This document shows, piece after piece, positions 14,351 to 21,618 of a DNA stretch of 40,143 nt. The translations under genes and the position numbers were made by a program. Under the pieces are notes generated by a model that searched no databases, was not told the origin of the DNA, and worked only from the letters and a program-made list of their open reading frames with translations. The DNA is from Acidobacteriota bacterium (GTDB lineage Bacteria; Acidobacteriota; Terriglobia; Acidiferrales; UBA7541), in NCBI GenBank assembly GCA_027307115.1, contig DAHUXN010000091.1, forward strand, positions 1 to 40,143, read 5' to 3'. The stretch's first letter is position 1, and every line of letters starts with the position of its first letter.

Positions 14351-16813
14351 ATGGCTTTTCTCTACGATGTAAAGGTATCGCTGCGTTCTCTGTCTCGCGC
14401 ACGCGCGTTGTGGCTCACCGTTGCAGTCACTCTGGCTCTTGGCATCGGAGCGAACGCGGCCATCTTCAGTGTTGTTCGCGGCGTGCTCCTGCGGCCGCTC
14501 GCGAATCGCGACGAAGACCGCCTGCTCTACGTGCGCCAGAGCGCTCCGGGAATCGGCTCCGATAATACGACCTTCTCAGTTCCTGAAATCGCGGACATCG
14601 GCGGCAACCTGAAGACCATCAAGGAACTCGGCACTTTTTCGGAAATCGACTTTACCATCGTAGGGCTTGGCACTCCCCGTGAGGTCCACGCGGGCGTTGT
14701 GGATGGCAATTACTTTGACGTGATGGGCCTCCGCCCAGTGCTTGGTCGCTTGCTCGGTCCCGGCGACGATGGCCCCAAAGCGGCGGGCGCGGCCGTGCTG
14801 ACGTATCGCTTCTGGACCACCTCGCTGCATTCCGATCCCAGCGTAATTGGAAAGACCGTCCGTCTCGACAGTATCGCGGGCTCGCGCTCCGCCGTCATCG
14901 TCGGAGTTCTGGAACCGTCGGTGCCGTATCCTGTGGAAACGCAGATCATCGCCAACGTGGTCACGAGTCCGCATCATCTCTCGGCCACCATGGTCCAGGG
15001 CCGCGAACATCGCATGACGGAAGTTTTCGCGCGCCTAGCCCCCGGCGCGGAGCTGGACTCCGCGCGCGCGGAATTGCGCACCGTCTACGCCGGAATGCTG
15101 GCGGCGCATCCGGAGGTTTACAAACCGGCGGAGCACTTCACCATCAGCGTGACGCGCCTGCACGATCAGATCAATTCGCATGCGAAAACCATCTTGTGGG
15201 TGCTCTTCGCCGCCGCCGGTCTGCTGTTCGTGATTGCCTGCTCGAACGTCGCCAACTTGATTCTGGCGCGAACCGTCCGCCGTGAATCCGAGCTGGCCAT
15301 ACGCTCGGCTCTTGGAGCGACCAATGCCGCGCTGCGCCGTTCGCTTCTGGCGGAAAGTCTTGTGATGTGCGGCAGCGGCGCGCTGGCGGGAGTTCTTATT
15401 GCGGCGCCGATGGTTGCCGTGCTGGCGCGCTACGCTTCGCGCTTCTCCGTCCGCGCGCTCGACCTTAAGCTCGATTCCAGCCTGGTTTGGATTGGCATCG
15501 CGCTCGCGGTAATCGCCGCCGTTTTCCTGGCCTATGTTCCTCGGCTGCCCTCCTCCGGCGGATCGGGCGGACTCGGACTATCGAGCAGCGGCGTCCGCGT
15601 CACCAGCGGCAGCGCCCGCCGCCTCCGCGTCTTTGCCATCACCCAGATCACCGCTTCGTTCCTGTTGCTCGCCGGCGCGGGCGCGCTCTTGCGGACTCTC
15701 ATGACCCTCGAAAAGATGCAAGCGCCGTTCGACACGGCGCACGTCCTCGCCATCGACCTGCCGGTGATGACCTACGGCCGAACGCCCGAGCAGATCAATG
15801 CTTTTTATCGTGACGTTCAACGCAACGTCAGCGCGCTTCCGGGGGTCGAGCACGTCTCCCGCAGTTTCGGTGTTCCCTGGCGCGATGCCCGCTTCCTGGA
15901 AGTCAGTCTTTCCTTCTCTGCTGAGGGCCTGATACGCCAGAACGGTCAGGACGATCCACGAGCGAAGTTCCGCTCCGTATCGCCCGGATATTTCGGGACT
16001 TTGGGCATTCCGCTTCTCGAGGGCCGCGATTTCAATGACAACGACCACGACGGTTCCGAACGCGTGGTCATCATCAGCGAAAGCGTCGCGCAGAAGTTAT
16101 TCCCGGGACAGGCCGCCCTGAACCGCCATTTGTGGTGGACGGACGGCGTGATCAAGTTCATCGGCATGAGCGGCGAACCGCGGCGGATCGTCGGCGTGGT
16201 GCCGGACTTCGATGATGAAAACATCATCCCGCAGCCGGTGATGACCGTGTATCAACCCATCGATCAGGAAGGCTTTGGCGGCCGTTTGTTCGTTCGCGCC
16301 CAGGGCGATCCCTACGCGCTCGTTCCCGCCATCACGAACAAGATTCATGAGATGTCTTCGGACCAGCCCGTCGAGCAAGCCAGCACGCTGGGCGACATTC
16401 GCGCGCAGATTCTCACGCCAGACCGCCTCAATGCCATTGTCTTTGGCGGATTCGCCACCGTCGCGCTTCTTATTTCCGTCGTGGGCGTAGCCGGCGTGCT
16501 CGCATTTTCCGTGAGTGGGCGCACGCGCGAATTCGGCATCCGCATGGCTCTCGGCGCGCACCCCCGCAACATTCTCACCAACGTTCTGTGGGAGGGTTTG
16601 GTCATCGCAAGCGTGGGCGTAACCACGGGCCTCCTGGTTGGTTTTGCATTCGCGCGCTTGATTGGCAAATACGTTGCGAACGTGCAACTGCCGGGGGCGC
16701 TGCCCTTGATCGCTTCCGCTGCGGTAATCCTTGCAGCCGCGGTGATCGCGTCGGCTCTCCCCGCGGCCCGCGCTGCCCGGGTCGACGTGGTGCAGGCGTT
16801 GCACTCCGAGTAG
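14351..16813 (+). CDS. ADOP-type ABC transporter permease (MacB/FtsX family)
   Basis: This 820-residue protein starts at the ATG at 14351, with GGAGG 11 bases upstream. It begins MAFLYDVKVSLRSLSRARALWLTVAVTLALGIGANAAIFSVVRGVLLRPL, the MacB periplasmic-core entry, with TM1 at about residues 20-40. After a ~200-residue periplasmic domain come TM segments ILWVLFAAAGLLFVIACSNVANLILA and ALAGVLIAAPMVAVLARY, the FtsX motif. The pattern repeats once more, ending LVGFAFARLIGKY and LPLIASAAVILAAAVIASALPAARAARVDVVQAL. The duplicated core-plus-FtsX layout defines acidobacterial ADOP permeases. No ATP-binding subunit lies beside it, as is usual for this orphan family; substrates are likely to be macrolide- or lipoprotein-like. 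Confidence 0.9.
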   Translation: MAFLYDVKVSLRSLSRARALWLTVAVTLALGIGANAAIFSVVRGVLLRPLANRDEDRLLYVRQSAPGIGSDNTTFSVPEIADIGGNLKTIKELGTFSEIDFTIVGLGTPREVHAGVVDGNYFDVMGLRPVLGRLLGPGDDGPKAAGAAVLTYRFWTTSLHSDPSVIGKTVRLDSIAGSRSAVIVGVLEPSVPYPVETQIIANVVTSPHHLSATMVQGREHRMTEVFARLAPGAELDSARAELRTVYAGMLAAHPEVYKPAEHFTISVTRLHDQINSHAKTILWVLFAAAGLLFVIACSNVANLILARTVRRESELAIRSALGATNAALRRSLLAESLVMCGSGALAGVLIAAPMVAVLARYASRFSVRALDLKLDSSLVWIGIALAVIAAVFLAYVPRLPSSGGSGGLGLSSSGVRVTSGSARRLRVFAITQITASFLLLAGAGALLRTLMTLEKMQAPFDTAHVLAIDLPVMTYGRTPEQINAFYRDVQRNVSALPGVEHVSRSFGVPWRDARFLEVSLSFSAEGLIRQNGQDDPRAKFRSVSPGYFGTLGIPLLEGRDFNDNDHDGSERVVIISESVAQKLFPGQAALNRHLWWTDGVIKFIGMSGEPRRIVGVVPDFDDENIIPQPVMTVYQPIDQEGFGGRLFVRAQGDPYALVPAITNKIHEMSSDQPVEQASTLGDIRAQILTPDRLNAIVFGGFATVALLISVVGVAGVLAFSVSGRTREFGIRMALGAHPRNILTNVLWEGLVIASVGVTTGLLVGFAFARLIGKYVANVQLPGALPLIASAAVILAAAVIASALPAARAARVDVVQALHSE

Positions 16814-16829
16814 GCATTCGGAACTCCGC

Positions 16830-16897
16830 TTACGCGCGGCCACGGTTCAGAAAGAAGCGAATCAGCGACTAGCCTGCCGTGATCGGCAGCAGGATGA
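16830..16897 (-). pseudogene. 3'-end remnant of a zinc-ribbon membrane protein gene
   Basis: On the minus strand the sequence reads RIILLPITAG, an in-frame TAG, then SLIRFFLNRGRA and a stop at 16830-16832. This aligns with QIILLPITGGYSLIRFLLNRSRA, the C terminus of the zinc-ribbon gene at 18171-18476. The Tyr codon has become a stop, and similarity ends abruptly upstream near 16897, so it is a decayed tail of about 22 codons. It sits just after the ADOP permease stop (16813). Confidence 0.7.
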
Positions 16898-16983
16898 TTC
16901 GAACTTGACATGACCGTCGGAAAGGATTAGTTTCCGCCAAAGTCGGGCCGGATTCTTTCCCCAATTCCTCTGGAGGTGCGTCC

Positions 16984-18027
16984 ATGAAAGTCTTCAACCC
17001 GGTTCGATTTTCTCTCGTTCTTCCATGTTTGTTCGCGCTGGCGGTCTTGTGGTTCCCGCGAACCGCTCAGGCGCAGCAAAACTGGCACGCAACTGTAGGC
17101 GCCCAGAGCCCCGACATGGGAAAGCAGGCCCTCGCCTTTCTGCCCAATGAGATTTGGATTCACGCCGGCGACAGCATCACGTGGACATGGCAGAGCGACG
17201 ACATACACACTTTGACCTTCCTGATGCCAGGACAGCCATACCCGCCCGACTTCACGGTGGGATGCCCTGGTTTCGCGCCGAGTGGCGCGGCCTTCGACGG
17301 GTCCACTTGCGTGACCAGCCCGCCCATGGTGACGGGTCAGACCTTCACTGTGGCGTTTCCCAAAGCCGGAAACTACAAGTTCGAGTGTCTGGTCCACAAC
17401 ACCATGACCGGAACCATTCATGTTCTCAGTGCATCCGAGGCCCTGCCGCATAATCAGGGTTTCTACGACGACCAAGCCGCTGCGCAACGCAAGGCGCTGC
17501 TCTCCGACACCGGCCAAAGGATGCGGATGGCGATGCATCACGACGGCGATCATAACGGAGACGACGGCTTCTCCGTCAAGGTCATCCACAAGAAGTACGT
17601 GACGGCCGGCATCGGAGAGATGACGGCGAATCCCGGCGGGACCCAGCAACTGGCCATCGTGCGTTTCCTCGACGGAACGATCACGATTCACGCGGGCGAC
17701 ACCGTTGAATGGGCCAATTTTGATCCGGATGAGCCGCATACGATCACCTTCGGGCCGGATCCTGCCGGAAATCCCTTTCCTCCGTCAGCGGGTGTGACCA
17801 TCGACTCGGATGGCGCCTTGCACGCAGTCATCACTTCACCCAGCCAAAACGTGCATTCCGGGGCGATTCTTCAGCCGCTCGAGGACGAAGCGGGGGTCCC
17901 TCAAAATACTCTGGCAAACAACCCTACGCGCTTCCGCGCCACTTTCACGCAGCCTGGGACCTACAATTACCATTGCTTTTTTCACGACAATTTGGGCATG
18001 GTCGGCAAAGTGATCGTGGTTCCGTAG
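16984..18027 (+). CDS. Secreted two-domain cupredoxin (plastocyanin-like) protein
   Basis: This 347-residue protein has a signal peptide ending about residue 30 (VLWFPRTAQAQQ). Domain 1 (about 35-150) carries the type-1 copper set His75 (DDIHTLTF), Cys135, His138 and Met141 in FECLVHNTM. Domain 2 (about 200-347) carries His252 (EPHTITF), Cys331, His334 and Met339 in YHCFFHDNLGM. Both contain the H-A-G-D-[ST]-[IV]-x-W strand typical of plastocyanin-like folds. A linker with MHHDGDHNGDD (184-194) is His/Asp-rich and may bind metal. Each domain could bind one copper and carry electrons in the periplasm. No oxidase is adjacent. The ATG follows CTCTGGAGGTGCGTCC. Confidence 0.85.
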   Translation: MKVFNPVRFSLVLPCLFALAVLWFPRTAQAQQNWHATVGAQSPDMGKQALAFLPNEIWIHAGDSITWTWQSDDIHTLTFLMPGQPYPPDFTVGCPGFAPSGAAFDGSTCVTSPPMVTGQTFTVAFPKAGNYKFECLVHNTMTGTIHVLSASEALPHNQGFYDDQAAAQRKALLSDTGQRMRMAMHHDGDHNGDDGFSVKVIHKKYVTAGIGEMTANPGGTQQLAIVRFLDGTITIHAGDTVEWANFDPDEPHTITFGPDPAGNPFPPSAGVTIDSDGALHAVITSPSQNVHSGAILQPLEDEAGVPQNTLANNPTRFRATFTQPGTYNYHCFFHDNLGMVGKVIVVP

Positions 18028-18076
18028 CAGCAAAACAAATGCCTTCGTGTGCTACGGGCGTTAGCCTGTGTGCTCC

Positions 18077-18129
18077 TGTAGCTCACGTCCCGTTGCAGTG
18101 TCTTGTGCTGCAACTGACGTGAGGTTTTT
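18077..18129 (+). repeat. 53-nt hairpin element, copy 1 (also terminator-like)
   Basis: The order is TGTAG, outer arm CTCACGTC, CC, inner arm GTTGCAG, 9-nt loop, CTGCAAC, single T, outer arm GACGTGAG, then GTTTTT. Both stems are perfect. The T run makes it a plausible terminator for the cupredoxin gene (stop at 18027) on the plus strand. It also lies 41 bp past the stop of the zinc-ribbon gene on the other strand. Confidence 0.85.
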
Positions 18130-18170
18130 GTTTGCCCAGTGGCATTGGTGTTCGCAAAGATCGGGTTTAA

Positions 18171-18476
18171 TCACGCGCGGCTGCGGTTCAGAAGGAAGCG
18201 AATCAGCGAGTAGCCGCCTGTGATGGGCAGCAGGATGATCTGCTTCCATATTGCGGCTTTCTCGACACTCTTTTCACGCTCGCTCGAGACGCGGGTTTGT
18301 TCCTGCGCAACGAGCATCGCGCCATACTTGGCAAAATCAACGCCGCACTTGTCGCACGTCCCGCCGTGGCGTTGGGTGGCCGCGCAAGACGGGCATTTGA
18401 AGAGCAGGGTAGCGTGGCACCGCCGGCAGAATTGCTCCGCGTCGCCATTCGGCGCCTTGCACTTTGGACATTCCAT
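18171..18476 (-). CDS. Double zinc-ribbon protein with hydrophobic tail (paralogue of 5061-5408)
   Basis: This 101-residue protein contains MECPKCKAPNGDAEQFCRRC, the first ribbon, then FKCPSCAATQRHGGTCDKCG, the second. Next come a short charged helix (VAQEQTRVSSEREKSVEKA) and a hydrophobic tail, KQIILLPITGGYSLIRFLLN. Domain order, cysteine spacing and the HATLLFKCP word are shared with the gene at 5061-5408, so the two are paralogues. A third, broken tail lies at 16830-16897. Hairpin element copy 1 lies 41 bp beyond the stop. A palindrome (18545-18558) lies about 70 bp upstream of the start and may be regulatory. The family's role is unknown. Confidence 0.75.
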   Translation of the reverse strand: MECPKCKAPNGDAEQFCRRCHATLLFKCPSCAATQRHGGTCDKCGVDFAKYGAMLVAQEQTRVSSEREKSVEKAAIWKQIILLPITGGYSLIRFLLNRSRA

Positions 18477-18544
18477 AGCGCAATTTTAACGCGCCGCGCT
18501 GCCATGCATCCGGTGCACGCGAGCTGATGTGCGCCGCCGGCTAA

Positions 18545-18558
18545 TGTACCGTGGTACA
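18545..18558. promoter_or_regulatory. Palindrome upstream of the zinc-ribbon gene
   Basis: TGTACCGTGGTACA is a perfect 6+2+6 inverted repeat 69 bp upstream of the minus-strand start at 18476. It is a possible operator, weakly supported because no promoter hexamers are evident beside it. The surrounding stretch 18559-18760 shows nothing else recognisable. Confidence 0.35.
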
Positions 18559-18760
18559 GGTTTGCGGCCCCTGAATTCCACAGCCTACTGCGGTCTGCTC
18601 GCGCAAAACGAAAAACGACGCGCGGCGCATGGTGACCTCCGGGGGCTTGCCCGCCGTGGCGGGATTACGAAGTGCAGCCGCCCAATTATCATCCTCGCCC
18701 TCACCATTTGTCGATATCATCGCCCTCCGTCGCTCCCCGACGCCCACCAACGCATGGTGT

Positions 18761-18800
18761 TGTCATCCTGAGGAGCTGCATTCCGCGACGAAGGATCTCG
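18761..18800. repeat. Interspersed TGTCATCCTGAG-type element
   Basis: TGTCATCCTGAG at one end and CGACGAAGGATCTCG at the other frame a short element with ATCCT/AGGAT partial inverted complementarity. Elements with this consensus are familiar as intergenic repeats in many environmental genomes, Acidobacteriota included. Only one copy is seen here, so it is named from memory of the consensus. Confidence 0.45.
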
Positions 18801-18805
18801 CCGTG

Positions 18806-18950
18806 GCTAGGCCGCCTCCACGACCACAGTCACACTGGTTGTCTCATTCTTGGGCTGTGTATCACCTAATGCCGCAGCGCGAAGAGTTGGTTGAACGGAC
18901 TCTGAATCGGAATACGCGCGACACGCGTGAGCCACGCTTCGCGGGCAAGG
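18806..18950 (-). pseudogene. 3'-end remnant of a methyltransferase gene plus its downstream flank
   Basis: On the minus strand it reads NLAREAWLTRVARIPIQSP, then FNQLFALRH and a TAG at 18866-18868. This aligns with the end of the methyltransferase at 19801 (LAREAGFTHFERLPIQNP, then FNQFFALRH). Nucleotide similarity, roughly 80% by eye, also covers about 60 bp beyond the stop in both copies (18806-18865 and 19740-19800), so the duplicated unit spans coding end and flank. The upstream edge coincides with the stop codon of the beta-barrel gene at 18958. Everything 5' of that in the original gene is gone. Confidence 0.7.
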
Positions 18951-18957
18951 TTCAGCC

Positions 18958-19638
18958 TCAGAACCGGAAAGCAATTCCCGCGGAAGCCACTGAATTGTGG
19001 GTCAGCCCCGAAGGTCCTTGCTGCCGCGCCTGCGGCATCTCAAAAATCCAATCGCGGTATTCAGCGCGCACTATCCAATGATGCGAGACGGGCAAATCGA
19101 ATCCGCCTCCAAGGTTCGCTGCGAAAGGATCGTGCGAAATAGCGCCCGCAAAATTCGAATAAAACCAGACCACTCCAGCGCCGGCAGTAAGAAATGGGTG
19201 CAATTGAGCTACTCGTGGCAGCGTGTGCACGTAATTGCCGGCGAAGAAACTGGCCCGGAGAGGGCTTGTCGATGTGAAGCCGACGGGAGTTCCCGCAGCG
19301 GATCCCGACACGAGCAGGTCGCTGGGCGAGTAGGAGTAGCTCGCTTCGATAGCTTGGCTCCCGTCAAGCCACAAACGTACGCCTGCAAACAGCCGGCTAG
19401 TGGTTCGTAGGGACCCGCGTGCCGTGAGCACCACCACTTGCGGGAACGACGGAGGCGGCGGAATCGTAATCGCAACCGGCTCTACCAGCGTCACCTGGTT
19501 TGTCATGGATACTCCGCCCTCGGCAAAAACCTCGACGCGATGCAACACGTCCTGCGCCGCCACTCTTTTTGCGGCTCCGGCCATCAAAAATAGAACGACG
19601 GCACAGGGAGTGACGATGGAGCGTGAGAATCTAATCAT
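18958..19638 (-). CDS. Secreted outer-membrane beta-barrel protein
   Basis: The ATG at 19638 (MIRFSRSIVTPCAVVLFLMAG) has GGAGG six bases upstream; the protein has 226 residues and a signal peptide ending near VAAQ. The mature part is made of alternating strands (VEVFAEGGVSMTN, LFAGVRLWLDGSQAIEASYSYSPSD, PFLTAGAGVVWFYSNF, WIVRAEYRDWIFEMP) and ends ASAGIAFRF with a terminal Phe. This is typical of small outer-membrane barrels. IPPPPSFP at about 70-77 looks like a loop. It resembles the barrel at 296 only in general layout. The function is unknown. Confidence 0.78.
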   Translation of the reverse strand: MIRFSRSIVTPCAVVLFLMAGAAKRVAAQDVLHRVEVFAEGGVSMTNQVTLVEPVAITIPPPPSFPQVVVLTARGSLRTTSRLFAGVRLWLDGSQAIEASYSYSPSDLLVSGSAAGTPVGFTSTSPLRASFFAGNYVHTLPRVAQLHPFLTAGAGVVWFYSNFAGAISHDPFAANLGGGFDLPVSHHWIVRAEYRDWIFEMPQARQQGPSGLTHNSVASAGIAFRF

Positions 19639-19720
19639 GCGCGCCTCCGCAGGAGCACGGCGCGACATGTGCTCCGCGCCGAGTTAACCGTCCTGTAGAT
19701 GCGCAGTCTAGTTAATGGTT

Positions 19721-19746
19721 GCCTAGCTGGGCAGGGCCAGCTAGGC
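19721..19746. repeat. Perfect 10-bp-arm hairpin at the edge of the duplicated segment
   Basis: GCCTAGCTGG and CCAGCTAGGC pair perfectly around a GCAGGG loop, between the beta-barrel start and the methyltransferase stop. The right arm is where similarity between the duplicated segments (18806 and 19740) begins, so it may mark a recombination boundary. A hairpin this strong could also act on the 3' end of the methyltransferase mRNA, although no T run follows. Confidence 0.5.
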
Positions 19747-19800
19747 CGCTTCCACGACCACAGTCACACGGGGTTGTCTCGCTCTTGGGCTGTGTATCTC

Positions 19801-20853
19801 CTAATGCCGCAGTGCAAAAAACTGGTTGAACGGATTCTGAATCGGCAGACGCTCGAAATGCGTGAACCCTGCTTCTCTTGCGAGGGCGCGCGCGCCGCTT
19901 TCGCCGATCACCGTGCCGAGGCCCGCCCCGTTGAAAGCTAGCGAAACCGTCATGCAATGCATCGGGCTGATCGAGTGGAACGCCTTGCCGACCGGATTGC
20001 GATTCTCGTGTGCGTTCGCTGACGCGTTCGGCTCAGACCAAATATAAACGCCGTCGTCAGCGAGCGCCTCGCGGACCGCTCGTAGAGTCGCCTTGGGATC
20101 CACCATGTCGTGGATGCAATCGAAGCTGCAAATCAGGTCGAACTTGCGCCCTTTGGGAATTTCGTGGGCCCCGGCTTGCAGGAATTCCACATTTGTGAGG
20201 CCCTGCTTCGCGGCAAGCTTGCGCGCGCTCTCGATGCTCGGCCCGTGATAGTCAATGCCCAGAACTTTCGACTTCGGATAGCCTTTCCCCATGGCCACCG
20301 ATGATTGCCCGCGTCCGCATCCGACGTCCGCAATCGAAACGCCTTTTTCCAGCCGCGCGACCAGTCCTGGCACCGCGCCAAGCCAGTCCTTGGCGAGGAA
20401 GTTCAGATACCCGGGGCGGAAAAAGCGCTCGATGGCATGCGGAATTTCATCGCCAATTTCAGAATAGGGAATGCCGCCGCCCTTGCGAAACGCTTCCATG
20501 ATTTTCGGAAAATTGGCCGTGGACGGCGTAGTGAAATGAAACGCCCCTCCCACGAACATCGGACTGTCCTCATTGGCGAGGACAAAGGCCTGCTCGTCGC
20601 TCATCTGGTACATATCCGTGTTCGGATCGTAGTCGATATATTCTGCCGCGACCATGGCGCGGAGCCATTCGCGGACATAGCGTTCGTTCAATTGCGTCCG
20701 CGCGGCAAGATTCGGACTGCGCATCGGCCCCGCGCCGGCCATCGCCTTGAACAGTCCGAGCTGGTCGCCCACGTATCCGAGCGCCATGGTGAACGCGCCG
20801 CCCATGTCACCGACGACGCGAAATGCCAACTCCTCCACTCTTTTTTCATTCAT
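19801..20853 (-). CDS. Class I SAM-dependent methyltransferase with N-terminal winged helix
   Basis: This 350-residue protein starts at the ATG at 20853, with GGAGG seven bases upstream. Residues about 10-90 form a winged-helix dimerisation domain (ALGYVGDQLGLFKAMA, NERYVREWLRAMVAAEYIDYD), as in Rv2258c-like and O-methyltransferase families. The SAM-binding motif I is DVGCGRG at 176-182. An acidic end to strand 2 (VLGIDYHG) and motif IV-like FDLICSFDCIHDMVDP follow. It would methylate a small molecule in the cytoplasm; the substrate is unknown. A promoter with TTGACA and TATAAA lies at 20963-20990. A second copy of its 3' end lies at 18806-18950. Confidence 0.88.
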   Translation of the reverse strand: MNEKRVEELAFRVVGDMGGAFTMALGYVGDQLGLFKAMAGAGPMRSPNLAARTQLNERYVREWLRAMVAAEYIDYDPNTDMYQMSDEQAFVLANEDSPMFVGGAFHFTTPSTANFPKIMEAFRKGGGIPYSEIGDEIPHAIERFFRPGYLNFLAKDWLGAVPGLVARLEKGVSIADVGCGRGQSSVAMGKGYPKSKVLGIDYHGPSIESARKLAAKQGLTNVEFLQAGAHEIPKGRKFDLICSFDCIHDMVDPKATLRAVREALADDGVYIWSEPNASANAHENRNPVGKAFHSISPMHCMTVSLAFNGAGLGTVIGESGARALAREAGFTHFERLPIQNPFNQFFALRH

Positions 20854-20962
20854 GTGCAATCCTCCTCGTTCGAATATTGAGAATCCCTACTGTGAACAGC
20901 CTTAGCTTTGAATTTGAAACAGAACTAGTTGCGCGCATCCACGAAAGTAAATGTGCGGGAAG

Positions 20963-20990
20963 TTTATACAGGGAAAAGAAGCGCTGTCAA
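20963..20990 (-). promoter_or_regulatory. Sigma-70 promoter of the methyltransferase gene
   Basis: On the minus strand TTGACA (20990-20985) and TATAAA (20968-20963) are separated by 16 bp. The predicted leader to the ATG at 20853 is about 105 nt. This is the best promoter match in the region. Confidence 0.7.
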
Positions 20991-21029
20991 ATTGAGGGAA
21001 GTACGATTCGGTTAATCGCGACAGCGATC

Positions 21030-21092
21030 CTAGCCTTCGAATTGCGTCAGGAATTCCAGCGCGGCCCGCCGATTCGCCGGGCCTCTCCATGA
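21030..21092 (-). pseudogene. Possible 3'-tail remnant of an alpha/beta hydrolase gene
   Basis: On the minus strand it reads SWRGPANRRAALEFLTQFEG and a TAG at 21030-21032. FLTQFE plus the preceding hydrophobic residues match the end of the hydrolase at 21619 (VVMKFLTQFEK), and about 20 bases are nearly identical. It begins right after the stop of the SnoaL-like gene at 21098. Similarity is short, so chance or convergence cannot be excluded. Confidence 0.4.
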
Positions 21093-21097
21093 CCAAC

Positions 21098-21592
21098 TTA
21101 CTTTCGCTGGGGCGGGCGCGCCGCGGACGGATCCACCGCGCTCATTCCTCCAACGATCTGCCACTTGCCATTGTTTTTCATCCATGTATGCGTCATGCGA
21201 TATGTGGTTGTGGACACTGAGCCATCGGCTTTGCCGCTGCTCACCGTGGCGCGATAAAAAGTGATCACAGCGTCACCGTGCATTTGCACGCTCTCGCGGT
21301 GAAGTTCGTAGGCCACCACGTGGCCCAGGCTGCCGTTCGCCTTTACGAACGCGCCAACGTCGGCCTTATGTTCGGGATGCTCGTTGACGACCGGCCAGCC
21401 CGTGAAATCGTCGCTCCACAGCGCAAGGTAGCGCGTGACGTCGTGAGCCTTCACGTATCGCCAGTACGCTTGTTCTCCGGCCCAGACCTGTTCCGTCGCG
21501 CTCCCCGCGCGCGTTCTCTGTTGCGCAAATCCGACGAAACACAGCAGGCACAAAGCCAGCACCGCAACCGTTGCAAGAGCCATCTTCTTCAT
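21098..21592 (-). CDS. Secreted SnoaL-like/DUF4440 (NTF2-fold) protein
   Basis: This 164-residue protein starts at the ATG at 21592 (MKKMALATVAVLALCLLCFVGFAQQ), with a signal peptide and GGAGGG about eight bases upstream. The mature part has the NTF2-like cone pattern: EQAYWRYVKAHDVTRYLALWSDDFTGWPVV, then GDAVITFYRATVSS, then TYRMTHTWMKNNGKWQIVGGMSAVDP. This is the ending (W-x-x-x-x-G-x-W-x-[LI]-V) of SnoaL/DUF4440 proteins. Such folds bind small molecules or act as isomerases; activity is not proven here. It lies 26 bp downstream of the alpha/beta hydrolase gene on the same strand, so the two probably form an operon. Confidence 0.82.
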   Translation of the reverse strand: MKKMALATVAVLALCLLCFVGFAQQRTRAGSATEQVWAGEQAYWRYVKAHDVTRYLALWSDDFTGWPVVNEHPEHKADVGAFVKANGSLGHVVAYELHRESVQMHGDAVITFYRATVSSGKADGSVSTTTYRMTHTWMKNNGKWQIVGGMSAVDPSAARPPQRK

Positions 21593-21618
21593 CGCGCGCC
21601 CTCCAGTAAGTGAAGGTG

